Assembly (NCBI RefSeq): GCF_905397275.1
Contig: NZ_CAJPUY010000012.1
Span: 177,725-241,724 of the forward strand
Length of the DNA: 64,000 nt
DNA from: Cupriavidus yeoncheonensis
GTDB lineage: Bacteria > Pseudomonadota > Gammaproteobacteria > Burkholderiales > Burkholderiaceae
Direction of reading: 5' to 3'
A program made the translations under genes and the position numbers. The notes under the pieces were generated by a model. The model was given only the letters and a program-made list of their open reading frames with translations, was not told where the DNA came from and searched no databases. Shown here one piece after another: positions 44,189 to 53,150 of this stretch. Each line of letters begins with the position of its first letter. Position 1 is the stretch's first letter.

Positions 44189-44521
44189 GTGATCCAGCCC
44201 ACCCCTGTCTTCAAGGACAACCTCGCCCAGATGCCCGCGATCGACGCCGTCGCGCGCATCGACCTGATCGACGGCAGCGGCGCGGTGGTGGCCAGCATCG
44301 AGAACCAGCCTGGCAAGCAGGGCTCGCTGGCCGTGTACCACTACCTGCAGCAGGCCTTCGGCACGCTGGATGCCAAGGCCGCGGAATATGGCCTGGCGCT
44401 GTTCGCCGAACACACCTCCGATGCCCGCAACCGCCCCGGCGCACACCCGAACGTCGACCGCCTGCTGGCGATCGCCGCGGGCGCGCAAGCGCTGCGCATC
44501 AACGTGGTAGCCAGGGCCTGA
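44189..44521 (+). CDS. DUF2322 family protein
   Basis: 110-residue cytoplasmic protein. The sequence IDLIDGSGAVVASIENQPGK, LAVYHYLQQAFGTLDAKAAE and GLALFAEHTSDARNRPGAHP fits the small DUF2322 family of beta/gamma-proteobacteria, function unknown. The start is a GTG at 44189, preferred because CGGAG lies 7 nt upstream and no ATG is available near the family start. It is 73 bp before a secreted hypothetical protein on the same strand. Confidence 0.72.
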   Translation: MIQPTPVFKDNLAQMPAIDAVARIDLIDGSGAVVASIENQPGKQGSLAVYHYLQQAFGTLDAKAAEYGLALFAEHTSDARNRPGAHPNVDRLLAIAAGAQALRINVVARA

Positions 44522-44594
44522 GGCGGGCCGGCTATCAAGTGACCGCACCCAAGCGCCGTAAGTCTCTCCAGATTCCGCCCGGAGAATTCCCCAA

Positions 44595-45146
44595 ATGAAG
44601 AAGGCTTTCCTGTTCGCCGCCGCGCTTTCCGCGTCCATCGCCCACGCCGAGCCGCCGGGCAACCTCGCCGCACCGCTCGGCCTCGAGCTCGGCAAGACCC
44701 ACTGCGCGCGGCTGACCCCGGGGCCGAACCGCGTGACGACCGGCAAGGCGCAGTGGGCCGGCGGAGACGCCATCGAGATCCGCAATCTCGACCGGTTCAA
44801 CCTGCCGGGCCTGAGCCGCGCGATCGTCAACTGCGATGCCCAGGACACCGTGGCGTTGATCAGCCTGACCTTCGACCGCTCGGCGCTGCAGGACGTTACC
44901 GGCAAGCTCGACGCGCGCTACGAGTCCAGGCGCAAGACCGAGGCCAACGCCGAGAACGCCTATGCCGAATGGGCAGCGGCCAATGGCAGCCTCGAGCTGC
45001 TGTATGCCCGCGACGGCAAGCACTTCACCGTCGCGTACTGGGCCAAGGGCGCCAAGGCGAAATACTTCGCGTACAGCGGAACGCCCGCCGAGACGAAGCC
45101 CGCTACACCGCCCGCGCCTGCCCCGAAACAGCCCGCGCCGTTGTAA
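44595..45146 (+). CDS. Secreted hypothetical protein with proline-rich tail
   Basis: 183 residues. Signal peptide MKKAFLFAAALSASIAHA, then a compact domain with two Cys (GKTHCARLT, AIVNCDAQD), probably a disulfide. The segment SLTFDRSALQDVTGKLDARY suggests an alpha/beta repeat. The tail is Pro/Ala-rich (ATPPAPAPKQPAPL), as in many Burkholderiaceae periplasmic proteins. No family recognised. Convergent with the glutaminase gene. Confidence 0.7.
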   Translation: MKKAFLFAAALSASIAHAEPPGNLAAPLGLELGKTHCARLTPGPNRVTTGKAQWAGGDAIEIRNLDRFNLPGLSRAIVNCDAQDTVALISLTFDRSALQDVTGKLDARYESRRKTEANAENAYAEWAAANGSLELLYARDGKHFTVAYWAKGAKAKYFAYSGTPAETKPATPPAPAPKQPAPL

Positions 45147-45231
45147 GGCGTGCAGCCTGGCCGCGTCGTTGCATGGGCATTGCCAGGCTACCCGCGCCGC
45201 GTGGCGTGTTCCGCCACGCTCCGCGAACAAC

Positions 45232-46146
45232 TTAGAAGATCGAATGGCCGCTAAGCGTGGTCAGCCATTCAAGCGCCTGCACCCCCGCCAGCGAATTGCC
45301 GCTATGGTCCAGCGCCGGCGACCAGACGCAGACCGCACACTCGCCGGGCAGCACCGCCACGATGCCACCGCCCACCCCGCTCTTGGCCGGCAGGCCGACG
45401 CGGTAGACGAAATCGCCGGCTTCGTCATAGGTGCCGCAGGTCAGCATCAGTGCCGACAGCCGCTTGGTGGGGCTGGGATCGAGCACGCGCTCGCCACTCC
45501 ACGGCACCACGCCGCCGTTGGCCAGGAACAGCGCGGCGCGCGCCAGGTCTTCGCACGTCATGGCAATCGCGCATTGCCGGCAGTACGCATTCACGACAGC
45601 CTCCACCGGCATGTCGATGCGGCCGAAGCTCTTCATGAAGTACGCCATCGCGCGGTTGCGGTCTGCGTGCTGCCGTTCGGATTCCGCCACGGCGACGTCG
45701 TAGTCGATCGCCATATTGCCGCTCACGCGCCGCAGGAACTGCACCACGGCGGCTTCGGCCTGCACGAAACGCGAGCACAGCACGTCGGTGACCACCAGCG
45801 CGCCCGCATTGATGAAAGGGTTGCGCGGCACGCCCTGTTCGTATTCGAGCTGCACCAGCGAGTTGAAGGCATTGCCGGAAGGCTCCCTGCCCACGCGCCG
45901 CCACAGGTCTTCCCCGAGCAGCCCGAACGCCAGCGTGCACGCGAACAGCTTGGAGATGCTCTGGATCGAGAACGGCACGGCGGCATCGCCAACACTCCAG
46001 GTCTGGCCGTCGGGGGTCACCAGCGCCATGCCGAAATGGTGTGGCGACACTTTGCCGAGTTCAGGAATGTAGTCCGCGACCCTGCCCTTGCCGAGCAGCG
46101 GCCGGATGTCGTGGTGGATCTGCGTGAGGATTTGGGTGTAGTCCAT
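45232..46146 (-). CDS. glsA: Glutaminase (GlsA, serine-dependent)
   Basis: 304 residues, normal for bacterial glutaminase A, which hydrolyses L-glutamine to glutamate and ammonia in the cytoplasm. The beta-lactamase-like fold motifs are present: S63-x-x-K66 in IQSISKLF, then EYEQGVPRNPFINAGA, the GKVSPHHFG block near the N-terminus and PAKSGVGGGIVAV near the end. The ATG at 46146 follows AAGGGGCCGC. Glutaminase helps in acid resistance in some bacteria; its BON-protein neighbour is also envelope/stress related. Confidence 0.93.
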   Translation of the reverse strand: MDYTQILTQIHHDIRPLLGKGRVADYIPELGKVSPHHFGMALVTPDGQTWSVGDAAVPFSIQSISKLFACTLAFGLLGEDLWRRVGREPSGNAFNSLVQLEYEQGVPRNPFINAGALVVTDVLCSRFVQAEAAVVQFLRRVSGNMAIDYDVAVAESERQHADRNRAMAYFMKSFGRIDMPVEAVVNAYCRQCAIAMTCEDLARAALFLANGGVVPWSGERVLDPSPTKRLSALMLTCGTYDEAGDFVYRVGLPAKSGVGGGIVAVLPGECAVCVWSPALDHSGNSLAGVQALEWLTTLSGHSIF

Positions 46147-46267
46147 GCGGCCCCTTGATGCACATTGCGTGCCCACGGCATGGCAGCCGCCAGGCCTGTT
46201 CCACGGCAAGCGGGACAGGCCTGGCGAGACCTCCACGAAGGACCGCGATCAAGCAGGAAGCCGCCGC

Positions 46268-46999
46268 TCAGTTGCGCAGCGCGATATGGTTGACGACGTT
46301 CTCCACGCCGTGCACGTACCATGCATCGCGCTCGATCTGCTTGCGCGCGTACTCGGTCGCGGCATAGCCTTCGAGCGTCACGACATGGTTCTCGGTGCGT
46401 GCGCTGACACGGCCCGCGTCGACGAACGGATCGGTCTCGAGCACGAGCATCAGCGCCTCGGTGATCTCGTCGTCGCGGTCGGTCTCGGCCGGTGCCACCA
46501 CCAGTTCATTGACGACGCAGCGGCAACCGCGCGACCACCACGCCAGCACGCCGGCCAGGCGCATGTGCGACAGGCTGATGACTTGCCCGCTGAGCGTGAC
46601 CACGCCGTTGCTGGCGGCTACCTCGATCCAGCCGCTACGCTCGCCCACGGCCTCACGCATGGACTCTAGTTGTCCCTTGACCCTCGCGCAGATCTTGCAA
46701 TTGCGGAAATCGATGGCGTTGAGCAGGCGTTCGCAGACCGCGTCGCGCAGCTCGCCGTCACCCACGGGCGAGCCACCGTCGGCCACGCGCAGGTGGTCGA
46801 TCACGCTGGTCACGCCATCCACCCGCCGCACCATGGCGGCCGCGCGGGTCTTGTCGACAATGTCGGCCACCTCGCCCTCCAGGATCAGCGCGCCGTCGGA
46901 CAGCCGCAACTGGATCTCGGGATGGAGGTGGTGACCCTGATAAGGCACATGTGCCAATGCTGCGCGCGCCTGCGTCAGCACCGCTTCGCTACTCTGCAT
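46268..46999 (-). CDS. BON-domain protein with three BON repeats
   Basis: 243 residues without a clear signal peptide. Three successive BON-type units are visible: IQLRLSDGALILEGEVADIV with VDGVTSVIDHLRV; GWIEVAASNGVVTLSGQVIS with CRCVVNELVV; and VSARTENHVVTLEGYAATEY with VHGVENVVNHIAL. BON domains bind phospholipid membranes or carry osmotic/stress roles. The middle unit is divergent and contains a CKIC pair. Upstream of the glutaminase on the same strand, 121 bp away. Related BON proteins lie at 51878 and 56647. Confidence 0.82.
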   Translation of the reverse strand: MQSSEAVLTQARAALAHVPYQGHHLHPEIQLRLSDGALILEGEVADIVDKTRAAAMVRRVDGVTSVIDHLRVADGGSPVGDGELRDAVCERLLNAIDFRNCKICARVKGQLESMREAVGERSGWIEVAASNGVVTLSGQVISLSHMRLAGVLAWWSRGCRCVVNELVVAPAETDRDDEITEALMLVLETDPFVDAGRVSARTENHVVTLEGYAATEYARKQIERDAWYVHGVENVVNHIALRN

Positions 47000-47154
47000 G
47001 ATGTCTGCCTCGCCTGATGGTCTGGAGCTGGGAAGGAGCGTGCCCCTGCCTGCCGGCACGCCTGGCGCGGCGCCGGCCCGCTACCGATGACCCGGAGCAG
47101 GCCGGCACCGCCTCCCCATTATAGGAAGCGGTATGCCGGCCTTCCTGACGCATT

Positions 47155-47198
47155 GGCGGCCCGTTGGTGGCCCGTTGGCGGCCCGTTGGTGGCCCGTG
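47155..47198. repeat. Four tandem 11-bp repeats
   Basis: Four consecutive copies of GGYGGCCCGTT (Y alternating C and T), the last ending in G, lie just downstream of the acyl-CoA synthetase stop codon. They look like slippage-prone minisatellite DNA; no function apparent. Confidence 0.8.
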
Positions 47199-47206
47199 GG
47201 GGGGCG

Positions 47207-48871
47207 TCAGGCCGCGGGGGCGCCGCCCTGCGCGTCGCGCGCCTTGGCCACCTCCTGGTTGCGCAGGATAAAGCGCTGCACCTTGCCGCTCGGCGTCTTG
47301 GGCAGTTCCGCCAGGAACTCGATCTCGCGCGGGTAGGCGTGGGCCGCCAGGCGCTTGCGCACATGCAGGCGCAATTCCTCGGCCAGCTCCGGCGTGGGAC
47401 GGTATTGCGGATCGAGCACGACGAAGGCCTTGATCAGCTCGGTGCGTTCCGGATCGGGCTTGCCGATCACGGCGGTTTCCACCACGGCCGGATGCTCGAT
47501 CAGCGCGCTCTCCACGTCGAACGGCCCGACCCGGTAGCCCGACGTGGTGATCACGTCGTCGGCGCGGCCGATGAAGCTGATGCTGCCATCGTCATTGAGC
47601 TCGGCGGAATCGCCGGTCAGGTAGTAGTTGCCGACAAAGGCGCGCGTGGCCGTGCCGTGGTAGCCGGGGAACCAGCACATCGGCGACTGCGTGAGATCCA
47701 GCGCCAGCGTGCCCGGCTGGCCGGCGGGCAGTTCGCGGTTCTCGTCGTCGAGCACCACCACGCGGTGGCCCGGGCTGGCGAAGCCGGCCGCGCCCATGCG
47801 CACCGTATGCGCCAGCGCATGGTGATTGCACAGCACCATGCCGGTTTCGGTCTGGCCATAGTGGTCATGGATGGTCACGTCCAGCTCATTGGCGAACCAG
47901 CGGATGACTTCCGGGTTGAGCGGCTCGCCGGCGCTGCTGACCGCGCGCAGCTGGCCGCGCAGCGGCCCCGACACCGCCTTGCCGGCCGCGATCAGCAAGC
48001 GGTAGGCCGTAGGCGACCCCGCCAGGTTGGTGATGCCGTATTTCCGGATCACGCGGCACGTGCTTTCCACGCTGAACGGGCCGTCGTAGAACGTGGTCGG
48101 ATGGCCGAGCGCCAGCGGCCCGGTCACCGCGTAGTACAGGCCATAGGCCCAGCCCGGATCGGCCAGGTTCCAGAAGGCGTCCTGCTCGCGCAGGTCGACC
48201 GCATCGCGCATGTATCCCGCGAACGCCACGATGGCCTTCAGCGGCACCTGCAGCGGCTTGGCCGGGCCGGTGGTGCCGGAGGTGAACATCATCAGGAACG
48301 GATCGTCGCCACGACGCATGACGGGCTCGAACTGCGCCGGCTGACGCTCCACTTCGGCCCAGAAGCTGAAGTCGCCGCGCACGAGGCCGCGGCCCTTCTC
48401 GCCGGCCACGGTGACGATGGGCGGGCAGTCGGCGACATCGTCGAGCTTGGCGCGGTTGGCGCCGTCGGTCACCACGAACCTGGCGCCCGACGAATTCAGG
48501 CGGTGCTCGATGGCCTTGGGCCCGAACGCGGTGAACAGCGGCTGGTAGACCGCACCGGCACGCCACACGCCGAGGATGGTGGCGAGAAGTTCGGGCGTGC
48601 GCGGTAGCAGGCCCGCCACGCGATCGCCGGGTTGCACCCCTTGCGCCTTCAGGAAGCCCGCCACCTTCGCGGAGAGCGCCTGCAACTGCATGAATGTCCA
48701 GGTCTCGGAAGTGCCGTCGCGGCCTTCCCAGAACAGGGCGATGCGGCCCGGCAGCGCATGCCGGTCGCAGCATTCCACGCAGGCATTGATGGCGTCGAGG
48801 CTGCCGTGCAGCTGGCGGCTGACGGTGTCCTGGTATGAAAATCCGGCAAAGGCTTCGGTGTAGTCGCGCAT
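47207..48871 (-). CDS. Acyl-CoA synthetase (AMP-forming, acetyl-CoA synthetase-like)
   Basis: 554-residue ANL-superfamily enzyme activating a carboxylic acid with ATP and CoA. Motifs in order: phosphate loop MMFTSGTTGPAKP, adenine-binding SSAGEP, YGQTETGM, the TGDSA aspartate, hinge block FIGRADDVITTSGYRVGP, and the C-terminal catalytic lysine in PKTPSGKVQRFIL. The DPGWAYGLYY segment resembles medium/short-chain and propionyl/acetyl-CoA synthetases. The start at MRDYTEAFAG fits family length. The acid used is not clear; a short-chain fatty acid is likely. Confidence 0.9.
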   Translation of the reverse strand: MRDYTEAFAGFSYQDTVSRQLHGSLDAINACVECCDRHALPGRIALFWEGRDGTSETWTFMQLQALSAKVAGFLKAQGVQPGDRVAGLLPRTPELLATILGVWRAGAVYQPLFTAFGPKAIEHRLNSSGARFVVTDGANRAKLDDVADCPPIVTVAGEKGRGLVRGDFSFWAEVERQPAQFEPVMRRGDDPFLMMFTSGTTGPAKPLQVPLKAIVAFAGYMRDAVDLREQDAFWNLADPGWAYGLYYAVTGPLALGHPTTFYDGPFSVESTCRVIRKYGITNLAGSPTAYRLLIAAGKAVSGPLRGQLRAVSSAGEPLNPEVIRWFANELDVTIHDHYGQTETGMVLCNHHALAHTVRMGAAGFASPGHRVVVLDDENRELPAGQPGTLALDLTQSPMCWFPGYHGTATRAFVGNYYLTGDSAELNDDGSISFIGRADDVITTSGYRVGPFDVESALIEHPAVVETAVIGKPDPERTELIKAFVVLDPQYRPTPELAEELRLHVRKRLAAHAYPREIEFLAELPKTPSGKVQRFILRNQEVAKARDAQGGAPAA

Positions 48872-49600
48872 GGTGTCTCCAACCTTGTCATCACTGTTCT
48901 GCGGCGCGGTGCAGTACGCTGCGGTGCGGCCCGCGCCTGGCCGCACGAGTGTGTTCCAGCGGTCTGCATGCGGCAATAGCCGATTCCGCCAGCACGGCTG
49001 AAGGTTTTTGCCATGTGCGCGGCGTACGGCACTTTCACCGGGACGTAGCGGTTGACGCATCCTGCCTCCAGGGCTAGACTGCGCGCTGTTTTATAGCCTT
49101 GGGGTTCCCATTGGACTCAGCCAGTTGTCCTGACGGACACAACAGGTAACCCTCGCCAGACCCGCATCCCCCCTGCGCCGCTGATGTTTCCACCGGCAGC
49201 GCATCACAGGGCCACCGTCTGGCAGGTATCGCCTGACGGTGCGCATCGATCGCGGCATTCGCCGCGGCTCCGTTTTCCCGCACCACACGAATTTGCATGG
49301 CATGTCCGGCCCGCTCGTGCCGCGAGCCGCCGCGCATGCCCGATTGCCACGTCGCCGGCACGCGCACGCATGCCGTGCGCGACCGCCGCCGTGCGCCGTG
49401 CGCGAGCCTTGCCGGCACGCGCGGCGGCACACGCCGATCCACCCGCACCGGAGCTTTCCATGCCCGACGACCCTTGCAGTCCCTTACCAAAGCCGGCGCG
49501 TACCGGGGCCTGCCCGCGCGCCGTTCCCGCAAGCTCCCGCTTCCGGCCGCCGCCACACTGAGCTTTGGCGCCGGATCGGGAATCCCATCGGAGACCTGCC
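48872..49600. other. Intergenic region upstream of small genes, no supported gene
   Basis: 729 bp, very GC-rich from 49150 on. Readings on both strands are Arg/Ala/His-rich and show no family features. The acyl-CoA synthetase promoter must lie near 48890-48960 on the minus strand; I see no clear boxes. Confidence 0.5.
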
Positions 49601-49765
49601 ATGAAGTTCTCGATCCTGCTGCCTGACTTCCGCCACCCCGACGTCGCCGCGCACGACGCCGACCGCCTGCGCGCGATGCGCGACCTGTCCCGCCCTGGAC
49701 GCCTGCGCCGCGCCCTGAAGCGTCTGGGCACCATGCTGCGCGCCTGGCGCCTGCAACTGCGCTGA
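49601..49765 (+). CDS. Small basic hypothetical protein
   Basis: 54 residues starting MKFSILLPDFRHPDVAAHDAD, preceded by CGGAGACCTGCC. The second half is strongly basic (RRALKRLGTMLRAWRLQLR), an amphipathic helix that could bind membrane or nucleic acid. No family known to me. It lies 36 bp before another possible small gene. Confidence 0.5.
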   Translation: MKFSILLPDFRHPDVAAHDADRLRAMRDLSRPGRLRRALKRLGTMLRAWRLQLR

Positions 49766-49800
49766 AGCCCCCCGGTGCCGGCGTCGCCGTACGGATCGCC

Positions 49801-49977
49801 GTGAAGGATGCGGCAGCCGTCGCCTCCGAACCGCAGCGCACCTGGCACCGCGATGACGCGCAGCAATGGGCCGGGCTTTGCACGAAGATCTTCCCGGCCT
49901 GCCCGCTGCTGATCGAAAGCTGCATGAAGGCGCAGGCCGTGCGCAAGGACGGCGAAGCCCTGGACCCGGCACGCTGA
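49801..49977 (+). CDS. Possible small cysteine-containing protein, GTG start
   Basis: 58 residues from a GTG, reading VKDAAAVASEPQRTWHRDDA, then QQWAGLCTKIFPACPLLIES and CMKAQAVRKDGE. Three Cys and balanced composition make it more protein-like than other readings here. No ribosome-binding site is obvious, so the start and the call are uncertain. Confidence 0.38.
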   Translation: MKDAAAVASEPQRTWHRDDAQQWAGLCTKIFPACPLLIESCMKAQAVRKDGEALDPAR

Positions 49978-50101
49978 GCGCATTCAATCTGATCCCCAGG
50001 CCTTGTAGGACAGCGCCCACTGAACATCGGCCATCCGTTCCATACAATGAACAGGACCGGCGCACACGGGGCGCCGCCTTGCCTGTACATGGAGCGGAGC
50101 G

Positions 50102-51187
50102 ATGCGAGCATCGGAAAGTTGCTGCGCCGAAGCCACCCTGGCCGGTGGTGGCATGGGCGATGACACCCGCGCCGCACTGCGTGAAGCGGGACTGCATTAC
50201 GTGGACGACAGCGCGCCCGGCATTACCCGGCGGCGGCGCGGCAGCGGCTTCATTTATGTCGACGCGCGCGGCAATCGCGTGCGCGACGCCGCCACGCTCG
50301 CCCGCATTGCCGCGCTCGCGATTCCGCCCGCCTATGAGTCGGTCTGGATCTGCGCCGACGCCGGCGGGCACCTGCAGGCCACGGGCCGCGATGCGCGCGG
50401 CCGCAAGCAGTACGTCTACCACGCGGACTGGGGCGCGCTGCGCGACACCGATAAATATGCGCGCCTGCCGGATTTCGGCAGGACCCTGCCGCGGCTGCGT
50501 GGGCGGGTCGAGCGCGACCTCGGCCGCAACGGCATGCCGCGCGAGAAGGTCATCGCCGCCGTGGTGCGCCTGCTCGACGCCACGCTGGTGCGGGTCGGCT
50601 CGCCGCGCTACGCGCAGCAGAACCGCACCTATGGCCTGACCACGCTGCGGCGGCGGCACGTCACCGTGCACGGCAGCAAGCTGCGGTTCCAGTTCACCGG
50701 CAAGAGCGGCATCACGCACGACGTGTCGGTCAATGATCCGCGGGTAGCGCGCGTGGTGCGCACGTGCGCCGATCTGCCGGGCCAGTGCCTGTTCAAGTAC
50801 CTTGACAGCGATGGCGAGGTGCGCGACATCGGCTCGGCCGACGTCAATGCCTACCTGCGCGATGTCACCGGCGGCGAGTTCACGGCCAAGGATTTCCGCA
50901 CCTGGGCCGGCAGCGTCCATGCGCTGGCCCTGCTGCGCGCGGCCGCGCGTGAACCCTCCGCGCCCGAGGCACAGCGGCGCAAGGCCGTGGCCGACGCCAT
51001 CAAGACCGTGGCGCAGCGCCTGCGCAACACTGTGGCGGTCTGCCGCAAGTGCTATGTCCACCCGGCCGTTATCGACGCCTTCCTCGCGGGCGATGCGGAT
51101 GCCGGCGCCACGGGCCGGACCCAGACCCATCTGCGCGCCGATGAAGCGCGTCTGCTCAGGCTGCTGGAGAAGGCAGCCGCGGGTTGA
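50102..51187 (+). CDS. DNA topoisomerase IB (poxvirus type)
   Basis: 361-residue type IB topoisomerase that relaxes supercoils by a 3-prime phosphotyrosine intermediate. N-terminal domain with GFIYVDARGNRVRD and AIPPAYESVWICADAGGHLQ ATGRDARGRKQY is followed by the catalytic domain: LVRVGSPRYAQQNRTYGLTT, FTGKSG, DFRTWAGS, and the active tyrosine in CRKCYVHPAVIDAF. Length fits bacterial topo IB. The ATG follows GGAGCGGAGCG. It is convergent with a ParB-like gene, 6 bp apart. Often found in bacterial accessory or stress regions. Confidence 0.9.
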   Translation: MRASESCCAEATLAGGGMGDDTRAALREAGLHYVDDSAPGITRRRRGSGFIYVDARGNRVRDAATLARIAALAIPPAYESVWICADAGGHLQATGRDARGRKQYVYHADWGALRDTDKYARLPDFGRTLPRLRGRVERDLGRNGMPREKVIAAVVRLLDATLVRVGSPRYAQQNRTYGLTTLRRRHVTVHGSKLRFQFTGKSGITHDVSVNDPRVARVVRTCADLPGQCLFKYLDSDGEVRDIGSADVNAYLRDVTGGEFTAKDFRTWAGSVHALALLRAAAREPSAPEAQRRKAVADAIKTVAQRLRNTVAVCRKCYVHPAVIDAFLAGDADAGATGRTQTHLRADEARLLRLLEKAAAG

Positions 51188-51193
51188 CAGCCG

Positions 51194-51826
51194 CTAGCAG
51201 GACAACTTGCCGATATAGCCGGGCAGGTCCCGCGCCATGGCGCCCTGGGCCAGGTGGAAGGCGCGAACCAGCGCGGCCGCGAACGCTTCGGGCGTGTCGA
51301 GCGGCCCGCCGATGTGCCGGCGGAAGAAGTCTGCCCATTTGAAATCGGGATACGCCTCCCGGACCTTCCGGTAGCCGCCCGCCAGTTGCACGAACGCTTC
51401 CAGGCTGCGGTACGGGTCGTCGCGCATGTCCTGGATCGACACCGGCAGCTCGTGCAGGGGCCGTCGTTGCCCCTGCTCGTCATAGGGATGGACCATATGC
51501 TTCGCCACCATCCACTTCCAGAACCCGCGCGCGCCGAGGCGGCTGAGGTCCCGGCGGACAATGGCCGGCACATGCGTCAGGCCCAGGTCGTGCCACGCAC
51601 GCACCCAGTGATGGTGATCGACCACGTATGGCACCTGCTCCGGGCCGATGACCACGTGCACGCGATGCTGGTCCAGGAATGCCGGCCTGCGCGCGGGCGA
51701 TATCCGGCGCGTGACGTGCACCTTCTGGGCAACGTGGTAGGCGCCCACCGTGATCTGCGTCGGATGCAGTGCGTCGAGCGGCATCATCAGCTTGCTGCCG
51801 TCGCGAAGGACACGGGGTTCGCGCAT
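51194..51826 (-). CDS. ParB-like nuclease-fold protein (ParBc_2), copy 1
   Basis: 210 residues with the ParBc_2-type pattern: DALHPTQITVGAYHVAQKV, then VVIGPEQVPYVVDHHHWVRA with the HHH cluster, SRLGARGFWKWM, HPYDEQGQRR and IQDMRDDPYRSLEAFVQLAG. It lacks the DNA-binding helix-turn-helix of chromosomal ParB. A paralogue with the same blocks lies at 54485. Enzymatic activity is unproven in the family. The start MREPRVLRDG is chosen as the first ATG; a TTG upstream is possible. Confidence 0.8.
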   Translation of the reverse strand: MREPRVLRDGSKLMMPLDALHPTQITVGAYHVAQKVHVTRRISPARRPAFLDQHRVHVVIGPEQVPYVVDHHHWVRAWHDLGLTHVPAIVRRDLSRLGARGFWKWMVAKHMVHPYDEQGQRRPLHELPVSIQDMRDDPYRSLEAFVQLAGGYRKVREAYPDFKWADFFRRHIGGPLDTPEAFAAALVRAFHLAQGAMARDLPGYIGKLSC

Positions 51827-51877
51827 GCTTGAAGGGCGTTGCGATGGCGCGGCGGCCAAGGCCGCCGCGCCGTGGGG

Positions 51878-52849
51878 TCAGCTCTTGTTGAGCGTGCGCT
51901 GCGGCGAGGTGTCCGCGCCTTCCAGGTGGCCCGCCACGGGGCCCGCGCGCTCCGTACCTTCGTTGCGCTGCACGCGCAGGCGGTTCTCGACCTCGTTCAC
52001 GCCGAACACTGCCTCCGCGATCTCCTCGATCACGTATTTCTCGCGCCGCGCCTGCACCGTGCCTTCGAGCATGACGACGCCGTTGGTCACGTCCACGGAG
52101 ACGTCGGAGACGTCGACGTACGGGTTCATCGCCAGCCGTTCGCACACATCCTCGCGCACGCGCTCATCGGGACGCCGGTAGCCCTTGGGCCCGACCGGCC
52201 GCCGCGCCGGGCCTGACGCGCCGCTGCTGCGTGCGCGGTCGCCCACATCGTCGCGGTACAGGCGCTGGCCACCGTTGTACGACTGGCCGCCGCTGCGCGG
52301 GTCGCCGAAATACCCGCCGCCGTAGGATGGCTGTCCGCCGCGCTGTCCGCGGTCGCGCGCCATGCCTTCGTCCCAGTGCATCGCGCGGCCACCGCGCCCG
52401 CCCTGCATGCGGCGTGCATCGTCGTCCCGGCGGCTGCGGCCACCCTCCGGATCGAAGCTGCCTTCATAGTTGCCCGAGTCATAGCCCGCCTGGCCCCACT
52501 GGCCGCGCTGCGACCGCTGCTCGTGCTCCTGATACCCGCTGTCCCGCGCGGACGGCTGGTAGCCGCCATAGGTACCGCTGTACGGATGGCCCGGGCCGCC
52601 CATGTCGGCGGCGCCGTAGCCCTGTTCGCCCCAGCTGCCGCGCGGCTGGCCGGCCGGCGTGTCCTGCTGGTGCCGGGCGCTGCCGCGCGAAGACGCGCCG
52701 CGCCAGTCCTCGCCCCACTCCTGGCCCCAGTCCTCGGAGCCGCCACCGTGGCTTTCATCGTGCACGGCCCCGCTACGCCCTTGCTGCGCCTGCCGCGCGT
52801 AGTCGCCGCCATCGCTGCCGCTACCGCGGCTCTTGCGGAAGTTGAACAT
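51878..52849 (-). CDS. BON-domain protein with long Gly/Arg-rich N-terminal region
   Basis: 323 residues. Residues 1-230 are low-complexity (Gly, Ser, Arg, Gln, Tyr) with no signal peptide. A single BON domain is at the C-terminus: PKGYRRPDERVREDVCERLA, VSVDVTNGVVMLEGTVQARR, EAVFGVNEVENRLRV. The same PKGYxRPD entry is in the protein at 56647. Strong AAGGAGGCAGACC site before the ATG. Such proteins are known in Burkholderiales near stress genes; function unknown. Confidence 0.8.
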   Translation of the reverse strand: MFNFRKSRGSGSDGGDYARQAQQGRSGAVHDESHGGGSEDWGQEWGEDWRGASSRGSARHQQDTPAGQPRGSWGEQGYGAADMGGPGHPYSGTYGGYQPSARDSGYQEHEQRSQRGQWGQAGYDSGNYEGSFDPEGGRSRRDDDARRMQGGRGGRAMHWDEGMARDRGQRGGQPSYGGGYFGDPRSGGQSYNGGQRLYRDDVGDRARSSGASGPARRPVGPKGYRRPDERVREDVCERLAMNPYVDVSDVSVDVTNGVVMLEGTVQARREKYVIEEIAEAVFGVNEVENRLRVQRNEGTERAGPVAGHLEGADTSPQRTLNKS

Positions 52850-53150
52850 GGTCTGCCTCCTTGCAGTCCTGGCCCGGCGGGCTCCGCCCACGCGCGGCCG
52901 CATCGAGTACCGGCACGCCGCAAGATCCGTGCCCCGGGTGCGCGCCCCGCCGGGGCGACCCGCCACACCGGTAGTTCCTTCACGCCTGCCGCGCGCCACG
53001 GTAAGGATTTCCATGCTGGTGTAAGGCTTACGGCAGCCTGCGTCCCGGCTGCGCTGTGACGCAGGCGCGGCGCGGAGGCATGGAACTTGCGCTTACGGAG
53101 GCATGGAACTGCGCGATACCCACCGAAACGCCGCTTTCGAGGAGCACGCC

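Noticed and set aside
49074..50177. Long minus-strand frame spanning the small genes near 49.6-50 kb
   Set aside because: Cys/Arg-rich with no motif and overlapping better candidates; looks like GC-driven noise.
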